Below are positions 32,306 through 43,318 of a DNA stretch of 64,000 bases, piece by piece. Source of the DNA: Dendrocalamus latiflorus (taxonomy: Eukaryota; Streptophyta; Magnoliopsida; Poales; Poaceae); assembly GCA_017311315.1 (NCBI GenBank), contig CM029664.1:38047939-38111938 (forward strand). Reading direction: 5' to 3'. The notes under the pieces are model-generated. The model had not been told where the DNA came from. It ran no database searches and was given only the letters and a program-made list of their open reading frames with translations. Position 1 is the first letter of the stretch, and the number at the start of each line of letters is the position of its first letter. The translations under genes were made by a program, and so were the position numbers.

Positions 32306-32529
32306 AGTGCGCGCACGTTCGGCGAGGGTAGCCTCTGGTGTACCGCGCGCTCCGCATGCACCCTTCCTGAGGGCAGCTTCTGACTCGCTATGTCGCCCTC
32401 TTGGGAGTTCTTGGAATCGGACTTCGGTGGCACAGCTTGCATTCACCTCCCGTGGTGCGCGAAGGCGAGCCTCGACGCTGCGTCGTGGTGCGCGAATGGT
32501 ATCCATGCCCTCCTTGCGTTCTGCGGAGT

Positions 32530-33095
32530 GCACGGAGAGCACCCGCGCTTTATTTATACTCCGTAGAGTACGCACAGGGGCAAAGTCCCTGGCGTGCGCG
32601 GGATTCGCGTCTTGTTTATACTCAGTAGAGTGCGTAGGGAGAACATCCGCATCTTATTTACACTCTGTGGAGTACGCACAGGGGCGAAGTCCCTGGCGTG
32701 CGCGGGATTCGCGTCTTGTTTATACTCAGTAGAGTGCGCAGGGAGAACATCCGCGTCTTATTTATACTCCGTGGAGTACGCACAGGGGCGAAGTCCCTGG
32801 CGTGCGCGGGATTCGCGTCTTGTTTATACTCAGTAGAGTGCGCAGGGAGAACATCCGCGTCTTATTTATACTCCGTGGAGTACGCACAGGGGCGAAGCCC
32901 CTGGCATGCGCGGGATTCGTGTCTTGTTTATACTCAGTAGAGTGCGCAGGGAGAACATCCGCGTCTTATTTATACTCCGTGGAGTACGCACAGGGGCGAA
33001 GTCCCTGGCGTGCGCGGGATTCGCGCCTTGTTTATACTCAGTAGAGTGCGCAGGGAGAACATCCGCGTCTTATTTATACTCCGTGGAGTGTGTGC
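32530..33095. repeat. 104-bp tandem repeat array, about 5.5 copies
   Basis: The unit contains CACAGGGGCGAAGTCCCTGG, TTTATACTCAGTAGAGTG and GGGAGAACATCCGCGTCTTA. The repeat start CGTGCGCGGGATTCG recurs at exactly 104-bp steps (about 32,594, 32,698, 32,802, 32,906, 33,010). Overlapping 80-residue frames arise from the repetition and are not genes. Confidence 0.95.
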
Positions 33096-33099
33096 AGAG

Positions 33100-33480
33100 G
33101 CGTCCCCCCACACGTCTTTGTTTATACTCATGCCCGTGTCTTCGACGGAGAGTGCACACGCGAACGTGCATCTTCGTTTATACTCATGCCCGTGTCTTTG
33201 ACGGAGAGTGCACACGCGAACGTGCGTCTTTGGTTTATACTCATGCCCGTGTCTTTGACGGAGAGTGCACACGCGAACGTGCGTCTTTGGTTTATACTCA
33301 TACTCGTACCCCTGGCTACGGAGAGTGCACACGCGAACGTGCGTCTTTGGTTTATACTCATACCCGTACCCCTGGCTACGGAGAGTGCACACGCGAACAT
33401 GCGTCTTTGGTTTATACTCATACCCGTACCCCTGACTATGGAGAGTGCACACGCGAACATGCGTCTTTGTTTATACTCCA
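33100..33480. repeat. 56-60-bp tandem repeat array, about 6 copies
   Basis: The unit contains TTTATACTCATGCCCGTGTC and GGAGAGTGCACACGCGAACG. Copy starts fall near 33,121, 33,177, 33,234, 33,291, 33,351 and 33,411. The first copies use TCTTTGACGGAG and the later ones CCTGGCTACGGAG, showing local spread of two variants. It shares TTTATACTC with the 104-bp array, so the two may have a common origin. Confidence 0.9.
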
Positions 33481-33731
33481 GGAGCACGCGCGTGGGCGAA
33501 GCCCCCGCGCGGTCTCGCCGCGTACTTTTGCCCAATGATAATAGCTTGGCGACAAACGAAACTTTATTACCTTCCCGTTTGCGCGGGTGAGCGATTACAT
33601 ATGCCGGGGGGGGGGGGGGTACTAACCGTCTGTGTTCGGCGCGGCCGAAGCCTCTAGTGATTGCGCTACCTGCAGGGCTAGCCGAGCCGCCCCCGGATGA
33701 CATCGCGGGTCTCTGCACAGCGGTGCCGATC

Positions 33732-35908
33732 CTAAGTGTGCCGCTGCTCGTCGCGCCGGCGACATCTGGTGCCGTGCTCGATGCGCCGGGCCATGTCTTG
33801 GTTGCCACGAACGGTAATGATGGCTCGCGGTCCCGGGAGCTTCATGCATAAATAGCCGTGATGCGGTACTGCCCCGAAGGAGTTAAGGATTGGACGCCCC
33901 AATATGGCATTGTAAGGGTATGGGAGATCGACGACGTCAAATGTAGCGTCTTCGACCCTTGCATTGTCGCCCTGGCCGAAGGAGACCTGCAGGCATATTT
34001 GGCCGAGCGCCCGTAGAGGTTGTCCTTCGAATCCTTGCAGCGGGACTCCCGATGGGCCGAGGCGGCTTCGGAGGATCCCCATCTGGTCGAAGGCTGCCGC
34101 GAACAGAATGTTCACGGAGCTGCCGCCGTCAACTAGGGCGCGTCCCACATCGCATCCCGCTATGATGACCCGGACGACCAGGGGGTCGTGATGAGGGAGC
34201 TCCACGCCTTGGGCGTCGGCGGATGTGAACGTGACTTCGTGTTGTGCCCAGTCCGGCGGTGCCTGCGCTGGGTATGCCGCCACGTGGTGTAGCCTCCGTA
34301 CGTAGGCCTTCCGCTGTCGTGTCGAGGCGAACTCCAGCGAGGAGCCCCCGGAGATGACATTGATAACCCTGCGGTGGGCGGCCTCCGGAGCCTGTAGCTG
34401 CAGGAGGCCCCCCTGAGGCTGCTGCACATGGGCCTGAATTCGCAGAGGGCCCTCGTGGACTGCGCACCACAGCCCCTGGTGTTGGTCGTCGTAATCTCCA
34501 CGGCCTCTATCGTTGCGGCCCCGACCACGGCCGCGCCCCCGGCCTCGGCGCCCCCGGCCGCCCCGACCCGCGGGGGCGATTTCTTCAGAGCCACCTTCGA
34601 TGTCGAAGACCTGCCGGCCTCACCGCGACTTCTGCTGGCCGCGCCTGGGCCTATTGGACGTCTCCCTGTGCGGGGCATCCTTGCGTTCAGGCGCGTCCTT
34701 CGATGATTTCTGCTTGCGCTTTCCCTTCGCAGAGCCGTCCCTCGGCAGGTCTTCGGTCTTCGCCGAGCCATCGGCCTGGTTGGTGTCGGAGTCGTCACCT
34801 TGTCTTCGTCGTGCGTCCTCTTCCGCCCTGGCATATTCCTCCATTTTGTCGAAGAGTTTCGTCACTGTCTTGATCGGCATCCTTGCGTTGTATTCAGCCA
34901 TGGGGCCCGGGCGGAGGCCCTGTATGGCTGCATTGACAACGGTGGTTTCGTTCACATCCTTGACTTGGATTGCGCTTGAAGTAGTCTCGGAGCTTCTCCA
35001 AAGGTTTCTGCTTCACGACAAAGAGCTGGTCTGCGTCGACTCGCTCAACATAGTTTCCTTGAAAGTTGTTGTGAAGGCGGTCGCGAAGCTGCTCCCACGC
35101 GTAGATGGAGTTTGGCTCTATGGTAAAAAAACCAGGAAAGCGCCACTCCTTGCAACGCGAGGGGGAGGCCCTTCGCCTTTGTGGTGTCATCTCCGCCCGC
35201 GGCTTCGATTGTGGTTTCGTACACGCGCACGAACTCGCGGGGGTCCGTATCACCTTTGTACGACTCGATGACACTGGGGAACTTGAAGTCTTCGGGCCAC
35301 GCCGCTTGCTGCAGTCCTGCCGAAAGCGGGGACTCCGGGTCGACACGCCGCAGCGGCACGCGGCTGGACGTGGGGGCGTCGCGGCTGTCCGCCCTTTCCG
35401 GCGTGGGCTCTGGCGCGACCACTGGTGCGGCCTGCTGGCTCCGAGCCTCTTGTATGTCGCGGACAGCCCCACGAAGATCCCCTAGCTCCTGCTGGAACGC
35501 TTTGAGGGCCGCCAGCAGGGCGCTTTCCACCGCCTGCGTAGGCGGGGCCGCCAGCGCGCCCAGCGGACGGGTCGGCACAGGTACGATCGCCTCGCGAGCT
35601 CCCGAGCTGCCGGTGAGCGTCACGGCGAGGGCGGCGAGGTCGGTTGTCGGAGCGCCGGTGGCGGGGTCGGCCGTCGCGGCGCCGGTGGCGGGGTCGGCCA
35701 TCGCGGCGCCGGTGGCGGGGTCGGCCGTCGCGGCACCGGTGGCGGGGTCGGTCGTCGCAGCACGAGCGTCGACATCCTCGACCACCGCGCCTGCGTCGTT
35801 GTCCGCGCCCGCATCAGCCGATGCCGAAGCCCTGGTGCCCATGCGACGCTCCGACCCAGCCGCCTTTTTTCCCTTTGCCGCCGCCGACGAAGCTTTTTTC
35901 GGTGCCAT
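33732..35908 (-). pseudogene. Tat-like gag and aspartic protease, frameshifted
   Basis: Gag starts at ATG 35,908 (MAPKKASSAAAKGKK). A 27-bp repeat gives about five copies of ATADPATGA at residues 53-90, then comes the gag core (WPEDFKFPSVIESYKGDTDP). The frame shifts at a 7-A run (35,125-35,131, plus strand) and goes on as IEPNSIYAWEQLRDRLHNNF. A second shift near 34,970 leads to NETTVVNAAIQGLRPG and a Lys/Arg/Gly-rich tail. The protease (ALVDGGSSVNILF, near 34,100-34,130; LPYPYNAILGRPILN) lies in the frame ending at 33,732. Gag would form the particle and protease would cut it. No further pol domain follows. Confidence 0.85.
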
Positions 35909-35940
35909 CCTTCTTCGGACTTCAGGCTTGCTCCTGTCCT

Positions 35941-35957
35941 CCCCACGGACGGCGCCA
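35941..35957 (-). other. Primer-binding site of the Tat-like element
   Basis: On the minus strand the bases read TGGCGCCGTCCGTGGGG, two bases inside the 5' LTR. The TGGCGCC start is typical of Gypsy elements that do not use initiator Met tRNA. The tRNA species cannot be named with confidence. Confidence 0.8.
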
Positions 35958-35959
35958 AC

Positions 35960-36206
35960 TGTTGTGGCTACAGACCAAACAGAGAGAGATGGTAGTGGAG
36001 AGTTGGGAGTAAGTGATGGTAATGGCCTGGGTTCTCCCCCATGGCCTGTATTCCATATATATACACATGGGGAGTGCTTTTACACTTATACCCTTACATC
36101 TGAGTATCCCCTTCAGGGGCACTTATGTCATTACACATGGCCTATTCTGGGCCTTATAACCTTCTACCAGGCCTGCTGGGATTAGGTGGGGGCCACCCCT
36201 ACAACA
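35960..36206 (-). repeat. 5' LTR of Tat-like element
   Basis: The LTR begins TGTTGTGGCTACAGACC and ends CCACCCCTACAACA. It is followed by the target duplication TGAAC at 36,207-36,211. Confidence 0.95.
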
Positions 36207-36211
36207 TGAAC

Positions 36212-36981
36212 CTTTGATGGATTTTGTTTGTTGAATGGATGGATGATCAGGTCACATGTGCATCCACATCAAAACATGCATTGCCAACACAAGTTGATTG
36301 GACGCCACATTAGCACATTCCATCAACAAACAACATAGGTGACCTACGATGCAACAGATGCAATTTTAGGGAGCCCATAAAGTAAATGCAAGTTCATGGA
36401 CCTAGGTGAGACCACTGCATAAGTTTGGGGAGCTCTGATGCAATTTACTCTTTTTTATTTCATCAACTTGGCTACCGTGAGTTGTTTTTTTAAAATCTTG
36501 CTAATTTAAAATTGTACAAGTTGATGCCACATCGGTAAATTTTCTCATCTAATAGTGATAGTGATATGATGTACAAACGACTGTGAGTTTAGGGAGTTGA
36601 GGAGGTAATTTATGTGTTAAGGACACTAAGTGATACATACAATCGTTCAATCACAGAGCTCTGATGCAATTTTCTCTTAGATATACAAAGAAGATGCACA
36701 GATGACAGATATACTACCATCAGTTATATGTTCTTGTCCCCATTAGAGCCCTACTATCAGTTAGTTAGGTGAAAACGACATGAGTATATTCATCATAAAA
36801 TACATGCTCGTAATATTATATATTTATGGTACCTACAAATATGTTGAGACAAAAAGAAACTCTGTTTGATCTTTTACTTGTTATTTTGGACATAAATATA
36901 GTTGCCAATACATGTCTTTCACCCGTACTTTTTTTTGCAAGGGAACCATTACTTATTTTTAGTTACATATGTTACTAAAAA
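36212..36981. other. Flanking DNA between Tat-like and SIRE-like elements
   Basis: This AT-rich DNA has no open frame, terminal repeat or domain that I recognise. It ends in A-rich sequence where the SIRE-like LTR begins. It continues the host sequence seen at 24,307-24,367. Confidence 0.4.
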
Positions 36982-37867
36982 TGTAGGACTGAGAACAACA
37001 ACCATAGGGGGGTTGAAAAGAAGCCAACACTATCAAATGTTTTTTGAAAATCTTTTCCCAAACTAAAATCAAAGTTCTTCACTCTAATAGCTATATGAAG
37101 CTATAGGGATCAGAGACTAAGCACCCATAAGGAAAGTTTCAAGAAAAAACAAGCCAAATGAGTCTGGACATGCCCAGGCGGTCTGATCGTAGCACAAAGG
37201 CTGGTCTAATTGGGTAGGGCAGTCTGGCCTCTCCTCCTAGCGGTCTGACTGGCCTTGGGTGGTCTGAACTTTCTTACATGGGCGGTCTGACCTCTCGACA
37301 AAATCAACACAATAGATAGAGAGAAACTTGCACAACTTTTAAATTGTAACTCTAATCACTTGAAATTTGGTATGCACCTTCTCTAGGATATTAGGAACCT
37401 ATTTCAACCAATGATCAAGAAGATGATTGCTAATGTTTTGACCTTTTTTCATTTGAAGGAAGGTGGCACCAAAATCAGATAAAACAAAAGAACTAAAGCA
37501 AAACTTTCTCACGGGTAAAAGATGGCCGAGATGACCTTGGATCTACTCCCACACGTCCTAGCAAGCATAACTACAACAAGAATCCAAGCTAAAAGCCCTC
37601 ATGATCAAAACCCCCAAAATCACTTGTTCTTGAATCAAAACTAGGCAATCATAAGAACTTGCTATGGAAAATGCATACATAGATGGGATCTGGTTAGACC
37701 GTTGCTAGGCCAGTCAGAATACCATTGCTAGGTCGATCAGACCGGTTAAAACCTAACAGTAACTTTGAAAATTGCATACTCCCAAAACTAAACTCAAGCT
37801 TCGACATCATTTGCATAACAAAGTTAAATACTCATCGTATACCATAGGTTGATCTCCACATGGTCCA
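36982..37867 (-). repeat. Left LTR of the SIRE-like Copia
   Basis: The 886-bp LTR starts TGTAGGACTGAGAACAAC and ends CACATGGTCCA. Inside, the word GGTCTGAC recurs several times. It matches the right LTR segments at 53,163-53,409, 55,213-55,513 and 59,549-61,709 in order, although the last segment holds extra sequence. Confidence 0.85.
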
Positions 37868-40800
37868 TTCCCCTTGATGAGTAATTTGACCATAATTTGA
37901 GTTTGTTTTTGAAAAAGCAAGTGAGTTGCAAAATCACACATGGTTCATTTGAAAGAGAAAGAAGTGAATATGACCAAAGTGGCAAGACGTGGAATGGTGC
38001 TAAGACCAAGAAAAAACAATTTTTCAACAAAAGCTCCAATCCACACCAAAAGCTTCTCAAAAGTCAAAATCTTGCTCATGGTAAAAAAAGAAGAGCAATT
38101 GCACAACATGATCATTTTCATAGCTCAACATGACCATTTTCATAGCAACACAAAATACCAAAAGAGCAAAAGAGAACAAATGCAATACAAATAAGATTCC
38201 TTCAACTCAAGTTCTTATTTATGGTTCAATATACATTTTTCTCACTTAATAGCTCATTTTCTCTTTTCAACCTCACAATGCTTATTTTCACATTTTTAGT
38301 TCATTTACCATTTGAATGAGAAATCTCTCCCTTTTAAGATCATTCTCAATATTTTTCCTCTTTTTGACTAAATTTTGCCTTAACCATTCTCTTCCTTTTG
38401 GCAAAATAGTGATCAAGGGGCTATGCTAGCTCACTAAAACTCAATCTTTATAATTCTTCCCCTTAAATGATACATGCTAACAAGTAAACCACAAATGAGC
38501 AACAGAAAGGGTATGTATGCAAGAATAAAAATGCATAACGTAAAAGAGGTTTGAAATTTATTCAAAGTGATGTTCAAATTAAAAAGATATCACTTGAAGT
38601 CAAAGAATACATACAAAGATATTTAAATCATGATGAGGCATATATAACCAATCTATACAAGGTAGCATAATTTAAAGCATTTAAATTAATTTCAAGGTTG
38701 GTAAGACTGTAAAATTAATAAGAAGGTATCCAAATATAAGCTAAGCCATAACAAAAAGGCTAAATGATGTCAAGAAGTTATAGTTGAGTCAATTGAAGTG
38801 TTAGAAGTTTAATTTTAAATAATTATGCTCAAGCATTTAATTTAAAACAAACTTGAGATTTAAAAAATTATTTTAAGTTCTTATCTTAGCAAAGCAAGTT
38901 TTAGACTAGAAGCCATCTATAATTTCCTCCTGAGCTTCAACCATTGTTCATAATTAGATTAAGCCTTTAATCATTTGAATCATCTCAAGTATTACACTTA
39001 AAAGAGTGATCCTGGTCATACAAAACTCTCCATATGTTTATACCAAGTGCAATGGCAAGTTGTCTCATGAAGAAGAATTGTTGAGATTCATGATTAAGCA
39101 CAAAAGAGATCATTCATTCAAGTTAGACACTAGTTCATTACGCAATGATACAATTTTCCAAAGAACTAGTATAGCATTAAATAAAGCTCAATTTAGACTC
39201 AAGACTTACTAGAGTATTTTTGACGTGACATATATCATAAAAGGATCACTAGAGAATAAACTAGTCAAAAAATCTACTATTGTAAATTAAAAGATACTAA
39301 TTGTAAAAAATTGATAACAAGTGTGAAATATGGTTCAAGTTTGCAAATTAGGCCATGTTCATATTGGCTTTTGCTTCTAGCTTCTATTTGGAGAAGCCAG
39401 AAGCCAATATGAACACCTGCCTTTCTGAAGTGGCTTCCCCACTCCTCTTGCTCCAGGGATAAGGCAAGGGATCACGTGCGTATCATGCACCCCACTCCTC
39501 TCATTCCAATCTTGCTCACGCACCTCTCTCTCATTTCCCCACCACTCGCCCTCCTTCTAAAAGCCATTTCTTTCAGCCACTACTATTTATTTTCAACCCA
39601 AAGCCAAAAGTCGCAGACAATATGAACATGCCCTAAGCTAGCATAATCAAGATTTAATCATACATACAAAACCATGACAAAGCTAGCTAAGTAGGTATAA
39701 TATGGCGATGAGCAATATCAAATTGGAATTACATCATAATTGAGTAATAGTCAAAACTTATATCTAAATGCATATCTCACAATGAATAAATGTGCATCTA
39801 AATGCATATCTAAATGCATGATGATAAAAGAAAGTAAGAAAATAAAACTCTCCTTAATTACAAGAGGATACCACTTGTAAGAACAAAAAGGATAGAACTC
39901 TTCCTAAACACAAGCTACAAGAAGAAATAGTTGAAAGCACTTGTAAAGGATATTACTTGCAACCAAAAACAACACTCACACTCTTCTCTCATGGGATGAG
40001 ACTAGAATAATCTAGAAGAGAGGAGAATGACAACCAAAGCTATGGACTTCACACACTCTAACACAAGAAATCTCTTACTCCACATGGTCTCTAGGGAAAG
40101 ATCTCTCACAAATAGGGAGCGAAACACCAACACTAGCATCGCAAAAGTCTCTCTAGGATAAGCTACCCAAAGCCTACAAAAAATAGTGAGTGATGGATGA
40201 GCTCAAACTAGATTGCAAAAGGATCATCCTAGAAGACCACAAGATAAAAAAATGTATAAGAAAAGACACGTGCTAGAGGTGTACATCCTATCTATTCCGT
40301 GCCAAACTCCCCTTGCACCAAACCAGACTCATGCATGATGCAATGAGGAGCAAGAGTACCAAGTAATTTGCAGGAATAAAGTTCAGGGAATCATAAGCTA
40401 TAATTAGGCACATGAGCATGCATAAGCATAACATCAGGATGAATATGTCAAGAACAGTATATGCAAGCAAAGATGTGATGAGGCTCAAGGCATCCATAAT
40501 TTACACTAAGGCACAAAACTATGTAAGCATAAACATTGCATTGGACAAATCATGATTGATATATGCTAACATGTATATCCAGTAAGCATATGAATATCTA
40601 GAGCAAGACATCAACAAGAGCATAATAATAAACATGTAAATAACAACACATGCTCATGAGAACAAGTCAAATATCATACATCTATATAAATCATGATCAA
40701 TAATCTGGAATATGCACACAAAATAATAAATACATACAACATGCTAAATGATATATTACGGATAAATCATGCTACCAAAATATGATAAAGATCAAGATAT

Positions 40801-41705
40801 CTATAATGAACAATAAAGCACATGGACAACCAATCATATATCATGACATATGATAGATCAAGAATAATACATGCTAGCGATAATAAGACAAAGATCATGT
40901 ATCTACAATTAATATATATCATAATATCATGCAGACAAAAAACATGACATATGACACATCATGAAAATATATGGTACAAGAATATCAAGAAGCACATGGA
41001 TACATCGAGCAATATACTAGCAGGAGCATGGTAAAAAGATGTTCCAAGAGTAACACATGCTCATGGAAATAAAATAAAACACATACATCCACAAATCATG
41101 AACAATAAACCAAAACATGGATATACAAGCAAAATATTCCCAAAGTCATGACAATGAGTATAATGAGAGAAATAAGATAAATATATGGTAATTGGTACAA
41201 GTGAGCACATAGACAAGTACATCACACCAAGAGTGAAAATCATGAATGTAAAGATATGAAGATATGAGATAGCTTACAATATAGGTAAAGAAGCCATACA
41301 TAAAAACACATACCTCTTGGAGCCCAACAAAGAGAGTGGAGAACCATGTACTGTCCCGATCACATGATGAGGAATAAGATTGGAATCAATCAAGCCCATG
41401 TTCTCCATCCTGTGTCCCAGTACCTACACATGATAAGAATAAGATGCCCAAGTCTTGGATCGCGAAGAGTTAGTAAGAAGATACTTGAGAACTCAAAATT
41501 TGAACACACAATCAAAAGAAGCATTTGAACCCAATATGTCAGTTAGCATGATGCAAATGATGATTCATGCAAAAAGACCCACAACATCTTGGGAGTCATG
41601 TGTGAATGGATAACTTGATGAGGAAAAAAGAGGCATCTTTAGGAAAGTGACAAAAGCCTTTCTTGAAAATACCGTAATGAGAACCAACACAAGCATCAAA
41701 GAAAC
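37868..41705 (-). other. AT-rich interior of the SIRE-like element
   Basis: No coding sequence is supported. It includes the MITE at 39,351-39,633. From about 40,300 to 41,300 the words ACATGCTCATG, ATATCATGACATATGA and AAATCATGATCAATAA recur in degenerate form, suggesting decayed short repeats. This is where pol would be expected, so pol is lost or beyond recognition. Confidence 0.45.
39351..39633. mobile_element. MITE with GGCCATGTTCATATTG termini
   Basis: The left end GGCCATGTTCATATTGGCTT is matched by the right end, reversed, GGGCATGTTCATATTGTCTG. Flanks read TTA and TAA, which allows a TA duplication (Stowaway-like) or a mutated TTA (Tourist-like). A further inverted copy of the left end lies at 39,389-39,414. 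No coding capacity. Confidence 0.7.
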
Positions 41706-43318
41706 TTACAAGTCCTCACCATGGGTGCACACCTCGATGGAGAAAATGAGATCCACCTCTTGGAATATGGCGGAAATCATGCCTTGGGGCAACTCATGGA
41801 CAAAAACCAAAACCACAAAAATCAAGTCCATGACGCTATCAACACCATTAGAAAAGGTGTCAAAGAAACCATCAACAAAGTGAGTTCTTATGCTAGACTC
41901 TTTAGTGTTCATGTCATGTGAAGGACTATGAACATTTGGAGACTTAGAAGCATGAACTCGATATATGCGTTTGGCATATCGAAAACAAAAGTCCATATGA
42001 TGCCCATCCTTCTCACAATATGAGCAATGGTGTAAAGATCTGCTAGGAGACATGGTCTGAGAGTACAAAGCACCATTCTCATTCAGAGGAGAAATCCTGT
42101 AGGACAAGTGTGAAGAACTATCAACACTACCCAACCTCGTTTAAGCACAAGGTGCACATATGCCATGAGGTCGGCAATGTGTGTCCCTAAAAGCTCGACA
42201 ATGCACTCGATGCTTGTGTTTGACACAGTGGAAGCAAAACCTAAGAGTGTGTCTATCTTTGTTACAAAAGGTGTAATGATATTTCTCTTTGAGAGATATA
42301 GTATCAAGTGAAGACGCACCCTTGCCTTAAGAATTCCTTTGGACAAAATAGGGAGAATCACAAAGAGTTTTGCTAGCCAAAGAAGAGTCGCTCAAATAAA
42401 TGACACAAGTGCCAACAACAAAAAAACCTCAAGAGAAGCATGAGAAGAATCTAAATCCAATTGCAAAGAAGCAAGTTCAACTCTTAAAACACCAATCTCG
42501 AATTGGAAAGCAACATAAGAGTGATAAGACTTGGTGCTTATATTATCACGCACTCTCTTCAAAGACTCAACCTCATTTCCCTAAGAAATGAAATATGTGA
42601 AAGATATGAATGATGCATTCTTAACAAGCTTACAATTTAATGCGTCAATTTCAACTTGTAACTTAGAACAATTTGCACAAAAGGATTCTACCAATTTATA
42701 TGCATTTAAGACAGATACATTTTCTTTCACACATTTCTCTAGCAAGGGCCTATTCAAAGCATCTAGCTCAATTGTTAATTTGGTACAATTATCACAAGGA
42801 GCTAGGCTATCTTCAAGCAATTTATTAGTGCTATGCAAAATACACAATAAGTAGAATTTAGCTCACTAATTTCAGCCCTAGCCATATATAATTGCTCAAG
42901 ACAATTGGAAATGCTCAAATTCTATTTTTTATTTTTAGCTCAAGCAAGTTCGAGTTATTCTAGACATGTGGAATGAACTAATTTTAATTTCTCAATTTTA
43001 GCAAGCATGTCTACACAAGAATTACATTCATTCCTAGGCATAGACTTAATATTGCCTTTTTCTTCCTTAGCATTAGTAAGCTCATGATGCAAAGCAATAC
43101 AAGAATCATATGGCATAGAAGTATAAGATTTTAATAATTCATTTTCATATTTTAAACTTGCAAGAGAATCATTCAAGTTTTCATTATCTCTAAGCAAGGA
43201 CTCATGTGAATGCAATGAATCTTTTAGTTTAACAAGCTCATGAGACAAGTCACCATTCTCTCACTAGCAATTTCAATTTGTTCTTAAGATCAAATAGCTT
43301 AGAGATGAGTTACTCCTC
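41706..43318 (-). pseudogene. SIRE-like gag, C-terminal part
   Basis: Remains in minus order are: a Leu/Lys-rich coiled coil (42,955-43,248; HELVKLKDSLHSHESLL), a segment with repeated CANCSKLQVEIDALN and CDNCTKLTIELDALN words (42,581-42,847), and a CCHC knuckle CSYCEKDGHHMDFC (41,706-42,134). Stops and shifts separate them. The upstream part of the same gag lies at 52,844-53,117, on the other side of the nested Gypsy. Reading across the junction stays in frame apart from a stop. Confidence 0.75.

Larger units (their letters stand above)
24368..36206 (-). mobile_element. Non-autonomous Tat-like Gypsy element, 11.8 kb
   Basis: The LTRs of 249 and 247 bp have TG...CA ends and a perfect TGAAC duplication (24,363-24,367 and 36,207-36,211). 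They differ by two substitutions and one GA unit, so insertion is very recent. The minus orientation is shown by the primer site TGGCGCCGTCCGTGGGG beside the right LTR. The minus strand codes only gag and aspartic protease. Reverse transcriptase, RNase H and integrase are absent. The rest holds four tandem arrays and an antisense (plus-strand) gene. Tat-lineage elements of grasses, for example Grande and RIRE2-type with their Dasheng-like partners, show this primer type, antisense genes and defective partners. GC content is far above the neighbouring repeats. Confidence 0.9.

Noticed and set aside
32307..33808. Repeat proteins of 80-226 residues on both strands
   Set aside because: Frames are by-products of the 104-bp and 56-60-bp arrays; they start and stop at array edges and exist on both strands.
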